Shown: positions 48,255 through 60,835, numbered from the stretch's first letter. The stretch: 64,000 nt of DNA from Bigelowiella natans CCMP2755 (GCA_000320545.1 ADNK01000048.1:1-64000); one strand, 5' to 3'. Program-made: numbers and translations. The notes: generated by a model not told the origin, from the letters alone.

Positions 48255-50723
48255 AGGGATGCAATACTGCACAATCATGAAAATCTCGTTCGTTCGCACT
48301 TTCTCCTTGTGCTAGCTAAAACGCTCTGTGATCAAGCAGTGCTAATGTGACTGATATTTCACCAGATGTGGCTTGTCATCCCGATCCTCTCGGCGCAGTA
48401 GCAATAAGAACAACAGCGGCAGTAGTGACAGCAGTGAGAAGAGGAGGTCTAGTTCCAAACAAGATAGGTGTGATTCCTCTTCGAGTAGAAAGCGACGAGG
48501 AGGAGGAGGAGGGGGGATAGGGAAAGAAGATGAGAAGGTGGTAGTGTCGCCCTCAAATAATGATGATAATGAGGAGGAGAAGGAGGATGAGGATGAGGAG
48601 GAGGAGGAGAATAACAACGGAGGGAGCAGTCGAGAAACCGAAGGTGGAGTGCCTCTTCGTCAAGTAACTCGGCCACACCAGAGGGGGGGGTCGGTGGAGG
48701 ATTTCGCTTTGGAATGGTAGAAGAGATAGCACTGCTGTGAGAGATTCGTATCGAAACAACTAACCGTGGCAAGACAGAGGGGGAGAGGGGGGGGGAGGGG
48801 CGCAGAAGTGTTCCGATTCCCCAGCCCCCTCACCCCCCTCCTCTTCCGGCTCCTAAAGAGCATGCTTGCTGCTCTTGTGTTAATAGGTATCGAAGCAGGG
48901 GCTGGGATGGAGTGCACTCTGAGAATGGTGATGATGATGATGATGACGATGATGATGATGATTACAGTGATGATAATGGTGATGATGGACTGTGAACTAT
49001 GATGGACTGTGAACTATGCCAACAACGACTACGATGATTACAATAGACTCGGAGCGACTGAGTGTTTACCTTGTCGCTGCCCTTCTCACCACGCAGGCCC
49101 ATTCTTAACTCTGTTCATGATTTTGTTCTGGGACGTTGTATTCCATCCAGACGAAAGTACTGTATTACTCATATGATACTGCTGATGTGTATATGTGTCT
49201 GAGAGGAGGGCTAGGGGGGGGGGGGGAGGGGGAGGGTGGTTGTGAGATTTTAACGTGTTTGTGTGCATTTCGCCAAAAGTGTTCTCTCTCTGCTCCTTGG
49301 TAACTTAATACAAAGACAGGCGGCAGACCTCATTCCCCATGCAGCAATTCCTCCCCATTCTGAGGAGTATTTCTCTGATTTATGCGATATATTGTTACAA
49401 CATAACTATCTTCCCAGGAATCTGCGCGTCTCATAGGGATTGCCCAATAGGTGTCATCTCTTCAACTTACTTACCGCTCCCACCACCACCTCCTCCTCCT
49501 CCTCCTCCTCCTCCTCTAATATCTGTACGATGAGCCTGCGTCCAGCAACACTAACTAAGTAACTGACAACTCTATCGTTTCTATTCGGCCAGTGCTGAGG
49601 TTTCCGTCTGTGGCGTCTTCAGAGCATTGGAGACGGGTTCGCCTCTTCCTCTTTGTAGCTGTTTTGCCTTTTGAGATCGAAGAAATGTCGGTGTCACCCA
49701 AATGAAATCAGGCAAGGGAGAGACTGACCATGATTACGACTGGTGGAATAGCAGCAACTACAGAGATGCTTTCTCGGCACTACACCGCGTATGAAGGACG
49801 CCAGGCATTCGGGGTCAATCCCTTAAATATAAACATGTGTAGCTTTGGGGGGAAAGGGATGAGTAGTATCGTAATATACGTAAGATAATATACATATATG
49901 CAACATCACACTTTTCAAGATAAAGCCGTCCGTGTTTCTTGTAAATTTCTGACCGGCCAGCACGATTTCCTCGCTGAGAGTCAATTCTCCAATAGACACC
50001 CATCCGCCCTCGTCAGTTATTCTCTACTGCTGCTCAGGTCAATTGGCAGGTGCTGGGCGGCCTGACTGGATTAGAGCAGCTTGCCCGGGGGCTTGGAAGC
50101 GATGCCGTGGCGAAAATATGCTGGTGTTACCTCGACGACCTCGAGGTAATAGACGATTGCAGAGAGAGATAGTAGCTTAGATTAGCATGAGCGGGGAGAA
50201 AGAATGGTAGCAGCTTTCTTCTCCCTAGCCAGATGCTGCTTGACAAAAAGAATATCGATGAGGTTTGTGCAAAGCGTTTCCCTGACCCCGTGAGCCTTCT
50301 CATGCGACGTCTTAAATTGAAGCTGACGATTATTCATATACCCTTGTAATGAAACACACCGCAGGCCTATTTAGGAGGAGTCCCCGATCTATACATCTGG
50401 AGGCGCTCGTCGGCTGCTAGCCCAGGCGGCGGTGCCGAAGCAGTTTCTTCCAACAGGATTGACATCAAGGTAAACAGTAACCGTGTGTCGCTGTCATTTT
50501 TCCTCGCTGGAGGCCAATTCTCCTATTGACATATTATATGTGTGTGCATGTGTGTGTGTGTGTGTGTGTGTGTATTCCACTGGGTTTCCGTCGGCAACGA
50601 CATCCCACGCAGTTGGTTGAAGTGAAAGGGCCGAGGGACAAGCTGTCAGATCGCCAGCTGAGTTGGCTACGCGTCCTGAAAGCTGCCGCTGTTGACGTGG
50701 AAGTGTTTAGAGTTCAAGGATAA
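42564..50723 (+). CDS. FAN1: FAN1-type structure-specific nuclease (VRR-NUC)
   Basis: FAN1 is a 5' flap endonuclease/exonuclease in interstrand-crosslink repair and repeat stability. The first exon (42564-42724) has a basic stretch and ISDYFQL, resembling a PCNA-binding box. Recognisable exons: LSPTEHSFITKFQKLAQDSQ (about 44400-44452), then LLAETYFCRGPWIRVAQL (about 44571-44677); VYFCYQDVLRGVLLLERE with YKEATHVLSHLVK (about 47230-47370); VEDFALEW then YRSRGWDGVHSENG (48690-48930), aligning with the FAN1 ALAHYRRSGFDQGIHGEG region; TLFMILFWDVVFHPDE (about 49098-49156); AYLGGVPDLYIWRR (from 50365) and LVEVKGPRDKLSDRQLSWL (50613-50723). The catalytic PD...EVK motif of VRR-NUC is intact. A poly-Asp run encoded by (GAT)n follows HSENG, and poly-Lys and poly-Ser inserts occur elsewhere. 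Several exons between 42.9 and 49.9 kb are unresolved, and the full reading frame is not proven. Confidence 0.85.
42962..43017. repeat. (CT)n microsatellite in the FAN1 gene
   Basis: About 26 CT units, in a probable intron. Related (CT)n tract at 47513-47548. Confidence 0.95.
43894..43930. repeat. (TAC)n microsatellite in the FAN1 gene
   Basis: About 11 TAC units, followed by CACAACAAC. (AGT)n runs lie at about 43640-43698 and 47394-47423, and (TTG)n at about 48012-48054. Confidence 0.95.
45053..45094 (+). repeat. (AAG)n tract that reads as poly-Lys in FAN1
   Basis: About 13 AAG units in a frame that is open for at least 158 codons (44732-45208). Whether it is exon or intron is unresolved. 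If exon, it is a Lys insertion beside RRVVKAIVRGRE. Confidence 0.7.
46464..46484 (+). repeat. Homopolymer of 21 G
   Basis: Unbroken run of 21 G in the FAN1 gene. Shorter G runs of 9-18 occur at 1110, 17947, 22276, 44485, 49214 and elsewhere, mostly in introns on the coding strand. Confidence 0.95.
48925..48990 (+). repeat. (GAT)n coding repeat in FAN1
   Basis: Reads as Asp codons directly after the conserved HSENG and then DYSDDNGDDG with a stop. Either the exon ends before or within it or the repeat has expanded into a conserved region. Confidence 0.8.
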
Positions 50724-51598
50724 ATGATAATGGAAAAGATCTAGTGAACATATGAAAGCAATGACACGCGCGTCAATTTGCCTGTCGCATCGAGCACTCA
50801 CATTCCGTGTCAATCATCGTGTATGTAGTGCAGAGAAGTTTGACAAGCATGGCAGTTGTTCCAGCGCTGGTTCCTCTTTGGAAAAAACTTAACGTTAATA
50901 AGTCTAGAAATAGCTATGCTAGCTTGACTATTTGTCCTCCTATCAGACTAGCAGACCTTATCTCTATGAGTGCAATTTTAACTGTAGGAAATTGTCGCAA
51001 TGCAACTGAATTGCAGACTCAGACTTTACCCAACCTGTAGTACCTCGTGTAGCAGCTTGCATTTTCCACGGTAATACTATAATGGGCACACGGCGCTACA
51101 TCTAGAACTATAGACATGAAATTAAATGCGAGTGGATATTTGGACGTTCCCTCGTAAGATGGATGTAATCAATCAAATTAAATTTGTTCAATGCTAGAAT
51201 GGTCATCCTCATGTAGCTGTGCAATGCTAGAATGCAGCAGCTCCCTTGTGTGAGCATGCAAATGGACGAAACCAGCGTCATGGTTTACCTGACTAAATGA
51301 TACAAATGACAAGGCGGTACTACTTCTAGACTTGTTAATTGACTGCTAGACTGGGTGCGCAGCTTTTATGAAATAAACATGTCAACGTGCAGCATTGTTT
51401 GCGCGGGTAGAAAATGTTGCGCGTCGGCGTCTTCCATTTAGAGGCTATGTGTCGCATATGATACGCTGTATAATCGTGTTGAAGAATCTTCGCTTTGCAA
51501 AAATATGCATCGAATAACTTGCGCGAGAAATCTAGAAATGCATTTATGTTTGTGCAGTCTGCCCGTCATTTTTAACCCTCTCGGGCAGGATACCGCTA
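50724..51598. other. Convergent intergenic space
   Basis: Between FAN1 and the ACAD11-like gene. Holds the fifth copy of the dispersed repeat. No exon is supported. Confidence 0.6.
51157..51245 (+). repeat. Dispersed convergent-space repeat, copy 5
   Basis: Reads AGATGGATGTAATCAATCAA, ATTAAATTTGTTCAATGCTA, GAATGGTCATCCTCATGTAG, CTGTGCAATGCTAGAATGCA. Same order as copy 2, with short insertions (GCTAGAAT) at two places. Confidence 0.78.
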
Positions 51599-53960
51599 CT
51601 ACAACTTGGCACGTTGTATCCGTTGCTCAAGTTTGGCAATCGTCTTCATATGAACCTCATCTGGCCCGTCTGCCAGCCTAAGGGTGCGAGCCCCTACCCA
51701 CATATAGGCGAGAAAGGTGTCTTGACACACGCCCATTCCGCCGAAAGCCTGGATTGCACGGTCAATCACCTTGGTGGCCATCGATGGCGCCGCTACCTTG
51801 ATCATTGCTACTTGCTGTCGCGCGAGCTTGTTGCCCACCCTATCTATCATCTCCGCTGCCTGCATCGTCAGCAGCCGGCATTGGTCAATCTCAATGCGCG
51901 ACAGTGCAATAGCTTGCTCAATACCCCCGTGCATGGCGATGGGTACTTTGAAGGTAGTTCTCAGCTGCACGCGGTGAACCATCATCTCCAACGCCCTTTC
52001 CGCCATTCCGATGAGCCGCATGCAGTGGTGGATCCGTCCTGGCCCCAGCCTCCCCTGAGCGATCTCAAAGCCTTTTCCCTCTCCAACCAACATGTTCTCC
52101 TTCGGAACCTTGACGTTGTTGAAAATCACCTCCGCGTGGCCGTGGGGAGCATCGTCGTAGCCAAACACATGCAGGGGGCGCTTGATCGTGATGCCTTCGG
52201 CGTCCATTGGGACCAGAATCATTGACTGCTGCCTGTACTGCGATGATGCTGATGATGACGATGAGGAGGAGGAGGAGCCCTTCACTACCCGTCCCATCAA
52301 AATGCAGAGCTTGCAGCGTGGATCCATCGCGCCGCTCGTCCACCACTTGTGGCCGTTGATGACGTAGTGTCCGTCGGATGTTGGCGTGATTGTTGTCTGG
52401 ATATTGGTGGCATCAGAGGAGGCCACACGGGGCTCAGTCATGGCAAAACAAGAACGTATTTTGCCCTCCATCAAAGGCGTTAACCACCGGTCTTGCTGCT
52501 GCTTGGTCCCGTACATGGCCAGCACCTCCATGTTCCCTGTATCAGGTGCGCTGCAGTTGCAGATCTCCGGGGCGAACCATACGGAACGGCCAAGGATCTC
52601 GCACAGGACGGAGTACTCGACGTTTGTCAGCCCAGTGTCGAGTTTATGATGCTTTGATTTTGTGAGGAATAGATTCCAGAGGCCCCTCTTCTTCGCGACG
52701 GCCTTCAGCTTCTCGAAGATAGGGGGTACTACCCAGCGGGAGCCTGTCTTCTCGGTCAGCTCTTTGTGCTGCCGATGAAGCACTCGCTCGTTCGGATAGA
52801 TGTGCTCTTGCATGAACCCCAACAGCTCCTAATCATATATCGCCATTGATCGTCGTCACGTGTCGCAAACAACCAGGTGCGATAATGGTGATGTTGATGA
52901 TGATGATGATGAAAGATGAGCAACATGACCATTATGATCATAATCATTATAATGAGGGGGTGAGGGCGACTATACAATTTGCAAATGCAGATGGCGATTA
53001 AAGGGAGATAAAAGGCATATCGAGTGATTCACTACCGAACGAAGCTTGTGAAACTTCTTGGAAAATTTAAAGCGTGGCAGGAAGGATCCCGGCGATCCTA
53101 GGCCATCAACGCCTTCACATTCTGCAGGGATGCCACGGGCCGCTTCAGCAGCGTCCTCCATCACACTATTTCCTATCTGCGCTGTCAGCTCGACGAACGC
53201 TCCAAACATGTTGGCGCGTGCGGAGGAGGCGTTCCCTTGCTTCGAGCGCTTGTACACCCCCTGTCCAATCGCAGCGATGCGGAAGAAGGACAGGGCCATA
53301 TGGTAGTGGAAGTGCGCCAGTATATCTTCGAGGGCGGGTGTATTGGCGTTGTTGATGTAACTCCGGAGCAGTTGCGCCTTATCCGGAATGCCTAATTTGC
53401 GCACGTTAACTCCCAAGAGGCCCCGAATCGGTGTTCCTGGGGCACTCGGGATATAGTACGGCATGCACAGGTAGGCCACATCCGCCAGCGGATGACCGAT
53501 GGTGGAGAGCTCCCAATCCAGCACGGCTAGCACTCGCGGCTCCCTCGGGTGGAAGATCAGGTTGTCGATGCGAAAGTCTCCGTGGATCAGAGCTTCTGAG
53601 AACATGGCACTGTCATCGGGGAGTGATTCGTTCAAAGTTTTGGTGAGTTTGTCCATCTCCTTTGTCTCATCCCCTGTGCCCGTGCGCGATGATTCGTACT
53701 GGCGGCTCCACGTTCGGAGCTGGCGCTCAGCGTAGGACATCACCCTTTTGTTCGGCTTGGGCTTCTTCCTGAGCTTCGACAAGCCGACGCCGTCAATGTC
53801 CACGGAGTGAAGGTCCGCAACCACTTGAATCATACTTTGATAAATCGCGTACCTTTCTTTGGGATTCAGCTCCTTCAAGGCGGGGTCCTTGAAGATTCGG
53901 CTGCAAAGAAAAAATAACTGAAACAGCAGATTGATATATACAGGCAGACAGACGAACAAA

Positions 53961-53998
<38 letters not shown>

Positions 53999-54685
53999 AC
54001 AAGAGATAGAAGGGATGAATGTCAACTTTCAGTCCGCTATTGTGCCAGAAATATCATCATTTCATCTATGCTTTTAAGTTGTAATAACCACCCTTGAACG
54101 TATTCCATGACGTAAAATGGGGTCCCAATAATGCTTGAGTCCGAGCAAAGATGATATACGACAGGGACGGGAACTCGAGTCTTGTAAAGCGCCGAAAGGA
54201 TCAGAAACTCCCTTTCAATCTGGTGGGCTGAGGGCAACAGCTTTCCAGGAGGCTTTTTGCGAAGAACCCACGAAAGCTTACCACTAGATATGGATCAAAT
54301 TAAAGAAGAACTTCGATTATCTACCATATTAATCATCGTAGTCTCCTAAGCTACGTGTGATTTTTTTTCAAGATGAACACGCTAATTTTTTTTAAAATTG
54401 CGCGAGGCGGTCAAGGTCGTGCGTTGAATACTATGACTTTAAAGGAACATCAATGACGAGGAACCAGTGTTTTGGAGTGAAAAACCATTACTACCCATCA
54501 GATGAGATTTGCGTGAGAAGATACGTCGGGTTCGATTGCCCGTGGGAGAACTGCCGAACGGTGAGCTTCGTGTCGTTTCGAAATCCAGGCAACGCATTGA
54601 TGCGAACGAGGTACGGAATAAGGCTGTCAAGTTTCAGTTCATGGCCCTTCCTCACACTTGTAGTGGCAGACGAGGCGGGAGCCAT
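51599..54685 (-). CDS. ACAD11: ACAD11-like protein: aminoglycoside-phosphotransferase-fold domain fused to acyl-CoA dehydrogenase
   Basis: ACAD10/11 proteins phosphorylate and dehydrogenate hydroxy-acyl-CoAs, notably 4-hydroxy fatty acids. Four exons (54495-54685, 54092-54283, 53036-53900, 51599-52828) sum to 2478 nt, or 825 residues. The N-terminal kinase-like part reads [32 protein letters not shown], then the catalytic [14 protein letters not shown] and [20 protein letters not shown]. The dehydrogenase part reads [50 protein letters not shown] and [16 protein letters not shown] poly-Ser insertion (about nine Ser) follows GRVVKG and is encoded by an ATG/GAT-like repeat on the other strand. 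The C-terminus RAKL fits a peroxisomal targeting signal type 1. Exon boundaries agree in phase throughout. Confidence 0.96.
53962..53996. repeat. (GA)n tract in an ACAD11 intron
   Basis: About 17 GA units in the intron between 53900 and 54092. Confidence 0.9.
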
Positions 54686-55224
54686 CTGGTTTCTTCTTAC
54701 CGTGCGAAGGAAGAAGATATGTGTGCTCGGTAGGCTACCAATAGTCAATTTCGGAAGTAAAAGCTTGCCATTTTGATCCTGCGTCTGTAGACTTTGTAAG
54801 AAAACGAGGAGAAATGCTCCCTCCCTCCCTATCTATGAAGTTTCGAGGACGAATTTCTGTCTAAGCATCCTCCTTGTCATCGGCAACCATCCTCATGCGG
54901 TCTCCCCCTGCCGTCATGGTTCAGACGACCTAAAATGAAGAAAATCCAGCCGGTTTTCTCTGATATGCGGCCGGGCCAGTGGAGGCGAAGAGAGGGAATA
55001 TGCTGTAGGTAGTTCCCGGCTTAATTTTCGGCCCAAAATCTCTCGTTAAAGACGGAATTTTCCCGCGCAGAAACGTCGTAGCTTGCGCCACTGTTGCCCG
55101 AGGAGGGGAGGGAGAACGCGAAGCACGGACGAATAGAAAGAGGACGGTTCCAGAAGCCCAGGAAGAGGACAAGGAAGACAGACTGAAAACGCGCTATTAG
55201 GAGGACAAGAAAGGAAACAGTGCA
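54686..55224. promoter_or_regulatory. Head-to-head space between ACAD11-like and the Lys-rich gene
   Basis: About 540 bp, no coding exon seen, presumed shared promoter region. Confidence 0.4.
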
Positions 55225-56275
55225 ATGGCTTCCAAGGTACCCTCATTTTTTGTTTGTTTCGTTTAAGTTGATGGGCTAGCCGTTGATATTGAACCTTACC
55301 CATTGCTCACTTAAATACTGATTATTGTACCTTTTCTCTTTCAAGCCGAAAGCATCGGGAGCTGGAGTCTACAACAAACGTATCTCCGGCACAGGCCAAG
55401 GCGCGGTCATTACCAGATCCAATGGAGAGACCGTTAAGCAAGCAACAGACGAGGAAGCGCAGCTACGGGTAGGTGGTGCCACACCATTGGTGTTGTGTTT
55501 CTTTTCTGGCAACGAATCTTCCAAGCCTGGCGCACTTATTTTAAACAGAGAAGTGCACTGTTGATAATTTTCCAAAGTAAACATTTCATCGGTGGGTGGA
55601 TGAGTGTCGTCTGTATTTTCGAGGGCCAAATTCTCTTCTCTATCGCTGTTTCGCGACAAACGTAAAGAAAGTTTAATGATGTTCATCAGGCAAACGAGTT
55701 GTTGGAAAGTCTGAATAATAGCAACAAGCGACTCACGTTAGAAGAGTTTGTTAAGAAGCACAAAGACACAATGGACGATATAAACATAGCGGACAACGAG
55801 GAATCTCGCATGCAATACAGAAAGCAGTTGGATGCTGAACGAAGAAAGAGGGTGAACACAAATGCTAATGCACTAAAGATAATGCAAAGTAAATTGAGCT
55901 CAAAGGTCGTCAATATTTTGGTAGATGAAACAAATTAAGAAGAGGAAGAAAGAGGAGGAGAAGGCAAAGAAATCCAAAAAGAAAAAGGTAACATGTCTAA
56001 CGAAGCAGTATCTGGTTCTGGTCTAATCTCTCGCTCCTTCTATGCAGAAAAAAGAAAAGAAAAAGAAAAAGAAGAAGGAGAAGAAAAAGAGAAAGAAAAA
56101 AGAAAAGGATTCCGCTGATGATGACGACTCAGATTCGAACTCAGAGGTTCAAGAGCACTTTTATACTATTATCGGAGCATATCTCAGTGGTTGATCGATA
56201 CTTTTTTTTCCACAGGACAGCGATGATGCACCTCAAAGGAAGAAGCAACGAAAAGAAGAACAAAAAAAATCTTAA
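55225..56275 (+). CDS. Small Lys-rich, probably nuclear protein of unknown function
   Basis: Six exons (55225-55236, 55346-55468, 55690-55851, 55925-55987, 56048-56146, 56216-56275) sum to 519 nt, or 172 residues. The first exon encodes only MASK. The N-terminal third is Gly/Asn-containing (GVYNKRISGTGQGAVITRSN), followed by a helical charged segment (ANELLESLNNSNKRLTLEEF, VKKHKDTMDDINIADNEESR), and then about 50 residues of Lys/Glu repeats. An acidic Ser/Asp tail (DSADDDDSDSNSEDSDDAPQ) ends RKKQRKEEQKKS. The composition fits a nuclear or nucleolar protein. The family is not identified. The 79-nt intron after 55851 has a good branch-like CTAA. Confidence 0.82.
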
Positions 56276-57028
56276 CCTTAATGAGGACGCTGCCATCACC
56301 ACACTCGATGTAAGATAGCTTGAATAATACTGAACCCATGCTGAAGCAGCAACACCATTATGTCATTGATTAACAACGAACGGACCTATTGAGCCTGTGT
56401 TCTCCAATAATAATTACTGAATCGGCAAGCGCCAAACTCGGTTATGTTCATCCTAGATGTTATTAGCTATAGCATTTCTATATATAAGTGCTTCGAGGCA
56501 GACTGCGCCATATCACTACTAGCTTGAAGACATCTATGTGCGTGACGACCGCCATACAATGCACACGATTACAGCAGCAACAGCTAGCATGAAGCTACGT
56601 CTCCCAGCGCTGTAACTGAGACGTCTAACTGATCATTTCGTATTGCATTGCGTGCCATATTAAGCGGCGGTCAGATGTCTAGCTAGCTAGCTAGCTAAAG
56701 AGCTAAGGTCATATGGTACATGGCGCATTGCGCTGGCACGTATACTGCGTGACTATGTATTATACACTTGAGTTGTCAGATCCTTATGTGAATATCGTTG
56801 ATGTCATTGCATGACTAAGCAATAAAATCAACAATCACCGATACAGCCACATCACATATATTATGAGTATGCATAATTTTTTTAGTCTGTCTTCTTGGAA
56901 TCCACGTTCGGCCTTCCATCCATCAGATTTCCAATCTCCTTTCCCTATGCACCGGATGAACACAGAGGCTGGCATGAGAATACATATGATAAAGACAGCT
57001 CCTATATTATCACAGAACCATCATTCAT
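56276..57028. other. Convergent intergenic space
   Basis: Between the Lys-rich and desaturase genes. Contains CTAGCTAGCTAGCTAGCTAAA near 56679 and a GCATTGCG/CGCATTGCG pair, but no clear full copy of the dispersed repeat. Confidence 0.5.
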
Positions 57029-59107
57029 TTATGTATCCTCATATGTAATAACCTGAAGTTTAATGTTCAAGTTTGCTCGAGGGCCCCACCAGCATGTACG
57101 GAGGCGCTTCTTGATGAGATCCTGGTAAGGAATTGATGACAACGGAATTGATATATACTACTAATCATCATCTATGGCAGGTAGTGCACCAAAATCTCTC
57201 GTACCTTTTTCTCATCATGGGAGAGCTTATCCTTTGGATCGTAGAATTTCTCCGCCATTTGGTCGTATTCCCTGAATCATGTCAAGCGAGAATTTTCTTA
57301 GTCATACTGTTACTTTCACAGTGCAAAATGACCAGTTGGACTGTGTGTGCGTGGGCATGCTGTGATATTCTAGGATGAACGAGGGAACGGTTTACTATCA
57401 GTCACGCCGCCTCGACCCAATCTATGGTAAACACAGTCTCTAATCTCATCTCTCGTGGATTTCATAGCTAAAATCTTGGGTAGTTGCTGAAAATCGCGTC
57501 CGACCTAAGTATGATGAGGAAGAACATCTCGAACGCATGCGTGTTGCGGAACATTGTGGCCACCTGACGAGAGAAGAAAGTAGAGGGGAATATAATTATG
57601 CTTTACACAGCTCCTGGACGATCGATACCAGGCCCCTCGACGACGTTATCGTGACAGAATGCAGTATAGCAAGCGAGAAATACGTGTGCAAAATTAAACA
57701 TCGAACGCGTTTTTTGTATTTTCTATTTCGTAGAAACTAATTCCAGGAACGATAAAATTATGAACAGGATTGAATCGGAAAAAGGCCAGCCCCAAAGTCC
57801 TCCAATGTAGTAGCACCACGCACATACATGGTCCGCATATTCTCCGGATTTCTCGTGCTTTTTATACAAATCTGGATGTTTGGTCCAGTGAGCCCCAGGA
57901 TACTGATGGTGAACGACCTGAATACCACCAGCAGCACAGCTAAAGTCACCACGCTTGAGTCATGTTGGCAGATAAATGGTTACAGTTGCAACCCTAAAAA
58001 ATGGGCAACAGTTAGGGTGTTTTTATGTCCTGTATGATGGAAGTTTTCGGATTCATTGCTTTGCGTGGCTCGAATTTCCCTCCTCTTATAAGTTTCCACT
58101 TAACGAGTTCTCGTTTAGAAGAGAATTGGGGGGAAAGTAGGGTGGGAGAGGGGGGAGGATCTTACGTGGTAGTCTTCATGCAATACGTTGATGGGTCCGT
58201 CAAAGATCGTGATAGAGCCGACGTATCTGCACCATCAACATTCTTTAAAGAGAATCAACGACGAAAACTTCATCATCGTCGTCATCATCATGATCATCAT
58301 CATCTTTCAGAATCATTTTATCATCACTACCACGAAAACGTTTGACAACTACTGCAACTACAACTACAACTACTACTACTACTACTACTACTACTCCTCC
58401 TACTACGCACTCGTCCTCAGGGTCATCGGGACTAAGGAACGCATGCCAGCACCAATTGACGCAGGCAAGCAACAACACATTCTCGCCCATGGGGAAGAGA
58501 ACAAACCTGGCAAACAACAACAAACGCAACAACGTGAGGCTCTCAATGGCGTGGAGATTCGAACAGATATCTTATCGAACATCTCGTTTGTTTGCTGCAT
58601 ACCAGAAGGCGAACGTCGGACTCAGGAAGCTCACGAGGCACGCGAACGAAACAAAGTACAACGACCCTAACGTGTTGAAGCATAATCAGCCTACAAGAGG
58701 GGGGGGAGGGTGGTCAACTCTGAAATGCCGAATTATAGATACTAACGATGTGTTTAGATCCCAGAGAGGTATATGATGATACCTGTGACCATTTTCATAG
58801 CGATTTGGAGGTTTCCTTCCTGGAGAAGGGAGGGGAGGGGAGGAAGCAGGTCATGATGAAATTGTAGACAAAATGATGCTAGAGCTTAAAACCTCCCCTT
58901 CCCACACCATTACCATCACCATGATTATCAACACCATCACGACCCCCTTCTTCATCGTTATTCTTACGTTATAGAACTGGATAGTAGTGGTGATGTTGGA
59001 AGCATAGCCGAACCATCTCGGCAGGTAGCACAAGAAATTACGGAAATTATCCCTAGGTTTGTCCGACGTCGTTACCTGATGATATTAATTCCATAAGGTC
59101 TACTATG

Positions 59108-59138
<31 letters not shown>

Positions 59139-60835
59139 TGTGTGTGAAGCTGAAATTTAAATGTTGCGAATGGGAGAGAAATCGTATGCGAAAGTGGCTC
59201 GAATGCGACGGGCAAATGGTCGCGCGGAGATAATGTAAAGCGACGTACCACATCATGAGGGCCGTTGTTGTATTTGTGGTGGTTGATGCTGTGCCCGTAC
59301 GCAAAGGAAGAGGGAAGGACCTGACGTAAAAGTTTATAAATGATACAACGATAATGTTATTGCTTGACAGCGAACATATTCCCTATGACAGGGGTCCGTG
59401 CTACTTATGATAATTGTTTTTCGCTCTGTGTTAGCAGCTCGATTCCAAAGGGAAGGCTACGAGCACGCGCACGTAGGTACCCCGTAGAACAAGCCAATCC
59501 ACCAATTGAAAATGTTATTCAGAAACCTACATGCACAGAAAAGTAGCATTAGTGCCTATCAAAGTATCATTGGTATTCATCAACGTTGTTGGCCACATCC
59601 TATTGGATATTACTGTATTATCAAGTGTTGTTTCTTCTCCGTGTTAGTATACCATACAAACACACACTCAGACACACACGCAAACTACTTGTATTGCGGT
59701 CGCCAAAGGCCGAGGCGTGTATGTCCCTCCTAATGTATGGAAATACACTCATAATTGCCTTCTACAATAAACATTAATCGGTGCCGAAGAAGCCTACTTT
59801 GTGGCAGAGCGTGTACACGTAAGCGAAGTTCATGAAGTATGGGCCAATACGGAACACGTGATACCTGCCACAATCCCGAGTTTTAGTGTCACAATGAAAG
59901 TCTCATTAAGAAAATATATGACTCACGCGAAGCACAGAAGGGGAGAAAATCCATGTGTAACTGTAGAATAGAGGCAGTAGAGCCAGCATGACGGGACAAC
60001 AACCCCTAGCAGTATCACAGTGTTCACCTAATATGTTAAGGAACATGCATTCTTGAGTTATAAATATAGCGCATGAATCTCAGTTTCTAATTGCCGCACC
60101 ATATAAGAGTCTTCGCTGTTCTTTACAAACTTCTTGTTGAAATCCTGGTCGCATTTATTGATGATTATCTATCAGCTGCTGAATTTTATAAATTTCGAAT
60201 CAAAACTTCCCCCCATCTTTCTTAAACCGACATGAGTGAGGTCATTGAACTTTGTTGCCGAAGTCATGAGGATGCCATCCAAGGGCCTACCCATGAAGCC
60301 ACTGTATAGTAGAGAGATGCATAGGCGTCACGTTCTTTACCAAAACTCCTGACTTGAAAGCATTGAAGACATGATATCGTTTACCGATCCAAAGCATCCC
60401 AAAGCACAGCGACGCCCACAACAGTCCCCACGAACGGTAGCAATACGACTACCATCATACTCCCAACAACCAGTGATACCTTTAAGATTTATCATCCTCG
60501 TTATCATAGGAACCTTGGTTGGAAGGGTGAATACGTTCTTACCTTCTCGTACCATAGCAGCTGGTCAGGAGGGATCTTGGACTTCACGGCTGATTTTTGG
60601 TTAAGTTTGGCCAAGCCTGATTAAAGCATTCAGAGATAATGAAGGGCGTCATTTAAGAATTGTTGCGCCTTCCCCGATGCACATTCCACGGAAAGAGTCT
60701 TATTCATCGCAAAGATACATTGTTTGGACGAGGCCTCTTTGGCACCATCGCCATTACCTACCACCACCATTATCACGCATCCTAATCACCACAGATATCC
60801 CGCCGTAACACACCTTTCGACGGTTGGGGGGCCAT
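57029..60835 (-). CDS. Membrane fatty-acid-desaturase-fold protein
   Basis: Integral membrane di-iron desaturase/hydroxylase family. Exons that join in phase: 60814-60835 (MAPQPSK), 60543-60616 (SKIPPDQLLWYEK), 60385-60479 (transmembrane, LLPFVGTVVGVAVLWDAL), 60232-60301, about 60105-60150, and about 59930-60030 (NTVILLGVVVPSCWLYCLYS). Then YHVFRIGPYFMNFAYVYTLCHK (about 59805-59868), the histidine box GHSINHHKYNNGPHD (about 59250-59320), FLCYLPRWFGY, GPINVLHEDYH followed across an intron by VVHHQYPGAHWTKHPDLYKK, and a C-terminal KFYDPKDKLSHDEKK with KKRLRTCWWGPRA. The HEDYHVVHH box is intact. The first His box (expected just after CHK) was not found, so one exon is probably missing from this reading. 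Substrate unknown. Confidence 0.84.
58360..58395. repeat. (ACT)n microsatellite in a desaturase intron
   Basis: About ten ACT units followed by CCTCCTACTACG. (GT)n at about 59106-59146 lies in another intron of the gene. Confidence 0.9.

Noticed and set aside
52182-52367. Plus-strand frames opposite the ACAD11 poly-Ser insert
   Set aside because: Shadows of the dehydrogenase exon, whose motifs are unambiguous.
55851-55924. A 19-nt intron (GTCGTC..TTGGTAG) in the Lys-rich gene
   Set aside because: Nucleomorph-like tiny introns came to mind, but a conventional 73-nt intron from 55852 to 55924 with a CTAA branch-like site keeps the frame and is simpler.
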